Shown piece after piece: positions 59,642 to 64,000 of a stretch of DNA of 64,000 nucleotides. Within the stretch, counting starts at the first letter, position 1, and each line of letters begins with the position of its first letter. The translations under genes were made by a program, and so were the position numbers. The stretch is taken from NCBI RefSeq assembly GCF_025128055.1, contig NZ_JAHLYS010000045.1, positions 89,215 to 153,214 of the forward strand. The letters run 5' to 3'. The DNA comes from Synechococcus sp. CS-1329 (GTDB taxonomy: Bacteria; Cyanobacteriota; Cyanobacteriia; PCC-6307; Cyanobiaceae). The notes under the pieces were generated by a model, which made no database searches, was not told where the DNA came from, and saw only the letters and a program-made list of their open reading frames with translations.

Positions 59642-60433
59642 ACCTCGCCGGCTGAGCACCAGGGGCAACAGCAGCAGGCTCAGCACCCCGATCAAGGGTC
59701 CAGGCGGCAGGTTGATGGCCGGCTGGATCGCCAGCACAAAGCCGCAGCCGGCCAGCAGGGCCCCGATCAGGGCCGCCCGCACCAGGGCCTGGCGCAGGCT
59801 GATCGCCCCCTCCAGGGCCAGCAGGGCCGGGGCGCCCATCAGGGCGATCACCAGCACCACCCCCACGGCTGTCATGGCGCTCACCACCGTGAGGGCGGTC
59901 ACGAAGGTGAGCAGCAGGCGCAGGCGCCCCACCGCCAGCCCGGAACTGGCCGCTCCGAGGGGGTCCACGCCCAGGAACACCAGCTGGCGATAGCGGAAGC
60001 AGAGCAGCCCCAGCACCGCCAGCAGCGACAGGCCAGTGCGCAGCAGGTCCGGCGCTCCAGCCGCGAGCAGATCACCGAAGAGCACCGCTTCGAGGTTCAC
60101 CCGGATGCGCAACAGCGGAATCAGCAGCACCCCAAGGCCCAGAAACCCGGCCAGCACCGTGTTCAGCACCGCCTCATCGCTACGGCCGCCGGAGCTGGCG
60201 GGCCGGCTGAAGCGCTCCGCCAGCAGGGCGCCGGCCACACCGCTCACCACCCCGCCCAGGCCAGGGTCGAGGCCCAGCGCCAGGGCCACCGCCAGTCCGG
60301 GCAACACGGCATGGGAGATCAGATTGGCCTGGAACAGGCGCCCCTGCACCAGCAACAGGGTGCCTGCCAGGGGACAGAGCAGGCCGCTGAGCAGGGCCAG
60401 GGCCAGGGGCAGCATCCACCAGGTCGCGGTCAT
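59630..60433 (-). CDS. znuB: Zinc ABC transporter permease
   Basis: The ~267-residue membrane subunit of the ABC-3 family has helices with GTLLLVQGRLFQANLISHAVLPGLAVAL, the HxxLPG motif, and SAMTAVGVVLVIALMGAPALLA near the ATPase contact. It forms the Zn2+ channel of the ZnuABC system. The frame is open to 60502, but ATG 60433 fits family members. zur lies divergently upstream, and znuC is separated from it by zur. Confidence 0.92.
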   Translation of the reverse strand: MTATWWMLPLALALLSGLLCPLAGTLLLVQGRLFQANLISHAVLPGLAVALALGLDPGLGGVVSGVAGALLAERFSRPASSGGRSDEAVLNTVLAGFLGLGVLLIPLLRIRVNLEAVLFGDLLAAGAPDLLRTGLSLLAVLGLLCFRYRQLVFLGVDPLGAASSGLAVGRLRLLLTFVTALTVVSAMTAVGVVLVIALMGAPALLALEGAISLRQALVRAALIGALLAGCGFVLAIQPAINLPPGPLIGVLSLLLLPLVLSRRGSAR

Positions 60434-60504
60434 CGGGCTGCTGCGGAGAGGGGGAACCGGGGCGGTCTGCATAGGATCCCGCCCAGGGGCCCGAACAGAC
60501 ACCG

Positions 60505-60918
60505 ATGGATTCCGAGGCGGCCAGCCAGCAGCTCAACGCCAAACAGGTGAGCGTGCTGGCGATGTTGCGCGAGAGCAGCGAAGAACTCTCCGGTCAGGAA
60601 CTGCACCAGCGGCTGCGCCTCAACGGCCAGCCGATTGGACTGGCCACGGTCTACCGGCACCTGCGCCAGCTCCAGCGCCTCGGTCTGGCCCGCTGCCGTC
60701 ACCTGCCCAGCGGTGAGGCCCTCTATGCCCCCCGGGAGCGGGACACCCATCACCTCACCTGCGTGTCCTGCGGGCTGACGCTGCCGCTGGACCACTGCCC
60801 GATGCATGGCATCCAGCCCCAGCCGGAGGCGGCCCAGGGCTTTGAGTTGTTGTTCCACACCCTGGAATACTTCGGCCGCTGTCCGCGCTGCCGCGCCTCC
60901 GCCAGCGCGGAGGCCTGA
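60505..60918 (+). CDS. zur: Fur-family zinc uptake regulator
   Basis: The 137-residue repressor has a Fur winged helix (VLAMLRESSEELSGQELHQRL, GLATVYRHLRQLQRLGL) and a metal domain with HHLTCVSCG, the second Cys pair CPRC, and an HGIQ segment. The Cys-x2-Cys pairs bind structural zinc. Genomic position between znuB and znuC, with a Zur-like box at znuCA, supports Zur rather than Fur. It would shut off zinc import when Zn2+ is sufficient. Confidence 0.9.
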   Translation: MDSEAASQQLNAKQVSVLAMLRESSEELSGQELHQRLRLNGQPIGLATVYRHLRQLQRLGLARCRHLPSGEALYAPRERDTHHLTCVSCGLTLPLDHCPMHGIQPQPEAAQGFELLFHTLEYFGRCPRCRASASAEA

Positions 60919-60929
60919 ACACATCGCCA

Positions 60930-61646
60930 TCAGCCGCAGCAATGGTTGCCCAGGCGCAGGTCGCCGAAGGAGTGACGCACGGAGGCCGGGGGGCCATCGG
61001 CCAGCAGCCGCCGGTCGATCACCAGCACGCGGTCGTAGGCGTCGAGGTCATGGCCCCAGTCGTGGCTGCTCACCAGCAGGGTGAAGCCGGCGTCGCGCAG
61101 CTGGCCCATCACCTGCAGCAACTGGGTACGGGAGGGCGGATCAATCGCCGCGCAGGGTTCATCCAGCAGCAGCACCGAGGCAGGCTGCACCAGCAGTCGC
61201 GCCAGCAGCGCCCGTTGCTGCTGGCCGCCGGAGAGCTGATCAAGGCGGCGCGAGGCCAGGGCATCAATGCCCACCCGCTGCAGAGCCGCCTCGACGGCAC
61301 AGCAGCCGGGGCGAGCGGCCATCAGCCGGCCCAGACCCACCAGCTCGCGCACGCTGATCGGAAAGTTCCAGGCAATTTCCCCCCGCTGGGGCATCAGGGC
61401 CAGCTGGCGTCGGGCCAGGCGGGGGGTGAGTGCGGCGCCATCGAGCAGGAGTTCACCGGAGAGCAGGGGGATCTGGCCTTCGATCGCCTGGAGCAGGGTG
61501 CTCTTGCCGGCGCCATTGGGTCCCACCAGGGCGGTGAGGGTGCCGGGCTCCAGGCAGAAGCTGATGTCCTCCAGGGCCAGCCCCTCGCCGCGGCGCACGC
61601 TGAGATGACGGGCCTCAAGGGCCATCGGCGCCGGCAGCGGGGACAT
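60930..61646 (-). CDS. znuC: Zinc ABC transporter ATPase
   Basis: The ~238-residue ATPase has Walker A VGPNGAGKSTLL, Q-loop LMPQRGEIAWNFPISV, signature [15 protein letters not shown], Walker B VLLLDEPCAAID and switch His in LLVSSHDWG, all typical of the ZnuC/MntB group. It is divergent from znuA with the Zur-like operator between, and convergent with zur (11-bp gap). Start ATG 61646; an in-frame ATG at 61625 is also possible. Confidence 0.93.
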   Translation of the reverse strand: MSPLPAPMALEARHLSVRRGEGLALEDISFCLEPGTLTALVGPNGAGKSTLLQAIEGQIPLLSGELLLDGAALTPRLARRQLALMPQRGEIAWNFPISVRELVGLGRLMAARPGCCAVEAALQRVGIDALASRRLDQLSGGQQQRALLARLLVQPASVLLLDEPCAAIDPPSRTQLLQVMGQLRDAGFTLLVSSHDWGHDLDAYDRVLVIDRRLLADGPPASVRHSFGDLRLGNHCCG

Positions 61647-61734
61647 GTGATCGCAACCTACCGACGACCGAGGCGGCCAGCAGCGGCCGGCGCCGCGACA
61701 GAGAAGACCGGAGCAGCGCCCGACAGGACCCTGC

Positions 61735-61753
61735 AATGAGAACTGTTATCATT
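61735..61753. promoter_or_regulatory. Zur-like operator between znuC and znuA
   Basis: The sequence AATGAGAACTGTTATCATT is an imperfect inverted repeat (AATGAGAA / CTG / TTATCATT, one mismatch) in otherwise GC-rich DNA. It matches the AT-rich dyad of cyanobacterial Zur boxes. It lies 88 bp before znuC and 42 bp before the preferred znuA start, so one site could control both directions. Confidence 0.75.
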
Positions 61754-61795
61754 CTTAAGTCTTGCCTGCACTCTGTGCGCCGCAGTCCGCGATCC

Positions 61796-62839
61796 ATGGC
61801 CACCGCCCCTGGCTCCAGCTCCAGGCCAGCTCTTCGGCGCCAGCCGCTCCCAGCGGCGCCGCTGCTGGTCTGCGCCGGCCTGGGGTTGTTCCTGCTGGCC
61901 TGCAGCCGAAGCCCGGAGGCGCCCCAGGTGGTGGCGGCCGATGGTGTGCTCTGTGATCTCAGCCAGCGGCTGGCCGCCGGCGAGCTGAGCGTGAGCTGCC
62001 TGCTGCAGCCCAGCGATGATCCCCACGACTTCCGGCTCAAGCCCGAGCAGAAAGCCCAGATCAGCGGCGCCGGGCTGCTGCTGATCAGCGGCTACGACCT
62101 CACGCCCGCGCTGGCGGGTCTGCCGGGGGCGGTGGCCGTATCTGAGCAGGCGGTGCCCCAGCCCCCCGCGCTCACGCCGAAAGACGACCACAACCACGCC
62201 AGTGATCAGAGCGCCAGCAGCCACGATCACGATCACGGTCACGATCACGGTGGCCAGGACCCCCACCTCTGGCACAACCCCCGCCAGGCAGCGGCCATGG
62301 CGGCAGTGATCGCAGACCAACTCAGTCAGCTGGATCCACCCACAGCGGAGGGAATCCAGCGGCGCTCCAGGGCCATGGGCGCGCTGCTGGAGCGCCTTGA
62401 CGCCTGGAATCGGGTCCAGTTCAACTCCATCCCCAGGCCCTGGCCGCCCCTGGCCAGCAGCCACCGCGCCTTCGCCAGCCTGGCTCTGGCCTACGGCCTC
62501 GATGAACTGCCCCTGGTGGATGCCAGCAGCACCAGTGAGGCCCTGCGTCCCGACGCCTTCCGCCAGGTGGTCGAGAGCCTCCGTGCCGGCGCCACCCCCC
62601 GCCTCTTCGCCGAGCAGAGCCCCCCCGCCAGAACCCTCCAGCGCATCAGCGAACTCAGCGGCGTACCGATCGCTGCGGTGCCCCTGGCCGCCGATGGTCT
62701 GGCCATGGGGCCCGACGGTCCCCTCAGCCTCATGGCCACCCTGGTGCGCAACACCTGCACGATCGTCGACGGCTGGGGCGGCCGTTGCGACCGCAAGGGG
62801 GGCGAGGCCCTGGTGAAGGCCTGGTCGCAGATCAGCTAA
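61796..62839 (+). CDS. znuA: Zinc ABC transporter substrate-binding lipoprotein
   Basis: The ~347-residue protein has a lipoprotein signal (LLVCAGLGLFLLAC), a cluster-9 binding-protein fold with metal His residues (DDPHDFRLKPEQKAQI; LASSHRAFASLALAYGL), and a His-rich loop (HDHDHGHDHGG) that collects zinc. ATG 61796 is preferred because the earlier ATG at 61736 lies inside the Zur-like operator. It delivers Zn2+ to ZnuB. Confidence 0.92.
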   Translation: MATAPGSSSRPALRRQPLPAAPLLVCAGLGLFLLACSRSPEAPQVVAADGVLCDLSQRLAAGELSVSCLLQPSDDPHDFRLKPEQKAQISGAGLLLISGYDLTPALAGLPGAVAVSEQAVPQPPALTPKDDHNHASDQSASSHDHDHGHDHGGQDPHLWHNPRQAAAMAAVIADQLSQLDPPTAEGIQRRSRAMGALLERLDAWNRVQFNSIPRPWPPLASSHRAFASLALAYGLDELPLVDASSTSEALRPDAFRQVVESLRAGATPRLFAEQSPPARTLQRISELSGVPIAAVPLAADGLAMGPDGPLSLMATLVRNTCTIVDGWGGRCDRKGGEALVKAWSQIS

Positions 62840-63010
62840 TGGCTCACTGCTGCTCACCAACAGGCCCTGGGCCATTGGCAACTTGCTGATCAAGTCGTCG
62901 TGATCAACCAGCGACGTGCCTTATCTCACAGAGCGATGTTGATGCTCGAGGCCGGGCCCCATGGAGCCAATTTCAGAATGAATGGTTGCGTTGAACATTC
63001 TGTGGCTCCA

Positions 63011-63559
63011 ATGCTCAAAACACCCGCTGCCATTGCCCTTGGCCTAGGGCTTGGTAGCACTGGCGGAACCGTGAGTCTTCCCTCTGTCCATGCCAGCACC
63101 AGGGCTGACGCGACAGCCTCTGAGATGGGATCCCACTGCAATCTCCAGCCGGCCTCACTGGCGTGGCCTGTCGATGCGGAGGCCGGGGTTGGAGGAGAAA
63201 AGACTATGGCCAGGAGCAAGGGTGAACAGGCCAATGCTGATTTCAAGGATCAGATGAACCCACAGCCATGGCTGGCAGCGCTGCGCAGCGGGGGCCATGT
63301 CATCTGTTTTCGTCACGCTCAAACGGACAGACTCTTTGAAGCCGCCACCGGCATCTACCCCGATCCACAGGGAATGGCCTACGTGCTGACGCCCCATGGC
63401 AGTGGCGGCTTCACTGCGCAGGCCAATCGGCTCCCGAATGAGTGGGCCAAGCTTTCAATCATCGGGCTAAGGCCAAAGGGCGGAGACTGGCCCGCCCATC
63501 ACCAGGGCGACCACGCCACAGCACCAACCGGCGCAGAACAGCGAAGAGTCAATCGATAA
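63011..63559 (+). CDS. Histidine-phosphatase-like protein, apparently with a large internal deletion
   Basis: From ATG 63011 the frame gives ~182 residues: a signal peptide (AIALGLGLGSTGGTVSLPSVHA), then ALRSGGHVICFRHAQTD with the phosphatase RHx motif. This leads almost directly to ATGIYPDPQGMAYVLTPHGSGG and FTAQANRLPNEW, which resembles the C-terminal end of the same family. The central domain, including the second catalytic His, is missing. The tail after the domain looks random. It is probably a pseudogene. Confidence 0.5.
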   Translation: MLKTPAAIALGLGLGSTGGTVSLPSVHASTRADATASEMGSHCNLQPASLAWPVDAEAGVGGEKTMARSKGEQANADFKDQMNPQPWLAALRSGGHVICFRHAQTDRLFEAATGIYPDPQGMAYVLTPHGSGGFTAQANRLPNEWAKLSIIGLRPKGGDWPAHHQGDHATAPTGAEQRRVNR

Positions 63560-63570
63560 CCATTATCATT
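63551..63570. promoter_or_regulatory. Second Zur/Fur-like operator, upstream of a porin gene
   Basis: AATCGATAACCATTATCATT contains GATAA-CCA-TTATC as a perfect dyad, and its right half TTATCATT is identical to the right half of the znuCA operator. It is 86 bp upstream of the porin start and overlaps the end of the damaged phosphatase frame. Zur is the more likely regulator because of the identical half-site. Confidence 0.65.
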
Positions 63571-63655
63571 CTCATGTCGAATCCTGAGGGCCCGACCCGA
63601 AGCCCCCACGCGTCGGGCTGCATCCTCCAGGCCACTGTTGAACCCTTCGCCACCG

Positions 63656-64000
63656 ATGACCCACCCGCTGCTACGCCTGGTCGCTCCCGCCTCCCTGGCC
63701 CTGCTGTTTCCTGTTGCCCCCCCCGAGGCCATGGCGGCTGAGCTCAACCTCGACGGCATCAACCGGTACGCCCAGAACTCCGTCAACACCAGCTGGGACC
63801 AGGTCACCAGCATCACCCAGTTCTCAGATGTGCAGCCCACCGAGTGGGCCTACCAGGCGCTCTCGAACCTGATCGAGCGCTACGGCTGCGTCGCTGGTTA
63901 CCCCGATGGCACCTTCAGAGGCAGGCAGCCCCTGAGCCGCTGGGAAGCCGCTGCTCTGCTCAACGCCTGCCTCGATCGGATCACCGAAGTGACCGACGAG
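63656..64000 (+). CDS. Outer-membrane porin with SLH domain (N-terminal part; runs off the window)
   Basis: An ATG at 63656 opens a frame to the window end (115 residues). A signal peptide (LRLVAPASLALLFPVAPPEAMA) is followed by ITQFSDVQPTEWAYQALSNL, IERYGCVAGYPDGTFRGRQP and LSRWEAAALLNACLDRI, the SLH domain that anchors cyanobacterial SomA/OprB-type porins to the peptidoglycan layer. The barrel lies beyond the window. A Zur/Fur-like box precedes it, suggesting metal-regulated expression. Confidence 0.85.
   Translation, partial: MTHPLLRLVAPASLALLFPVAPPEAMAAELNLDGINRYAQNSVNTSWDQVTSITQFSDVQPTEWAYQALSNLIERYGCVAGYPDGTFRGRQPLSRWEAAALLNACLDRITEVTDE

Noticed and set aside
62200..62260. Tandem repeat in znuA
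   Set aside because: The CACGATCACGAT-like repeat encodes the His-rich zinc loop normal for ZnuA and is not a separate element.

Overview
The window is GC-rich DNA from a unicellular picocyanobacterium of the Synechococcus/Cyanobium type. This rests on content: ferrochelatase with a C-terminal chlorophyll-binding-like tail, NdhL and a CO2-uptake NDH-1 module, a Tic22 homologue, a group-2 sigma factor, an SLH-type porin, a fused PyrF-PyrE, a PII protein, and an intronless tRNA-Leu(UAA). The species is not identified.

Layout. 1-3.7 kb, minus strand: a FAD reductase fragment, frr, pyrH, cobO and an integrase-like gene. 3.8-16.2 kb, mostly plus: hemH, a strong hairpin, ilvB with a zinc-ribbon tail, small membrane and SNase-like proteins, divergent Tic22, a binding-protein-like gene, ppsA, a P-type cation ATPase and an ion transporter. 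16.4-21.4 kb: ndhF-ndhD-cupA/B-cupS for CO2 hydration. 21.4-26.9 kb, minus: a GAP-family protein, a variant PII protein and a four-gene L-amino-acid ABC transporter. 27-38.2 kb: ktrB, pyrC, a Na+/H+ antiporter, pyrFE, sdhCAB, a PQQ-type sugar dehydrogenase and a GAF-GGDEF protein. 38.4-43.4 kb is accessory: a transglutaminase-like protein, a pterin dehydratase, small unknowns, a patch of decayed genes (DUF1254/1214 remnant, IS3 orfA remnant, broken VapBC), and a GluR0-like glutamate-receptor ion channel. 43.5-47.8 kb: tRNA-Leu, ndhL-DUF3007-trpA, a methyltransferase, feoB and convergent feoA. 48-56.6 kb: many small proteins, a c-type cytochrome, a Nif11-cupin fusion, a PsiE-like protein, a sigma factor, a matrixin-like protease, a glycine-repeat protein, hisIE and a PTPS-family protein. 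56.6-64 kb: a DUF318/DUF1980 permease pair and a znuB-zur-znuC-znuA zinc regulon with a clear Zur-like operator, followed by a damaged histidine phosphatase and the start of a porin gene with a second, similar operator.

The strongest leads are: (1) a PII paralogue with Thr49 and Phe51 in the T-loop, preceded by an NtcA-type promoter and lying downstream of an amino-acid transporter; (2) a GluR0-type ligand-gated potassium channel; (3) an acetolactate synthase carrying a C-terminal zinc ribbon, preceded by a very stable hairpin; (4) matching Zur-like boxes at znuCA and at an outer-membrane porin; (5) a Nif11-cupin fusion; and (6) a small graveyard of a toxin-antitoxin pair cut next to an IS3 remnant.
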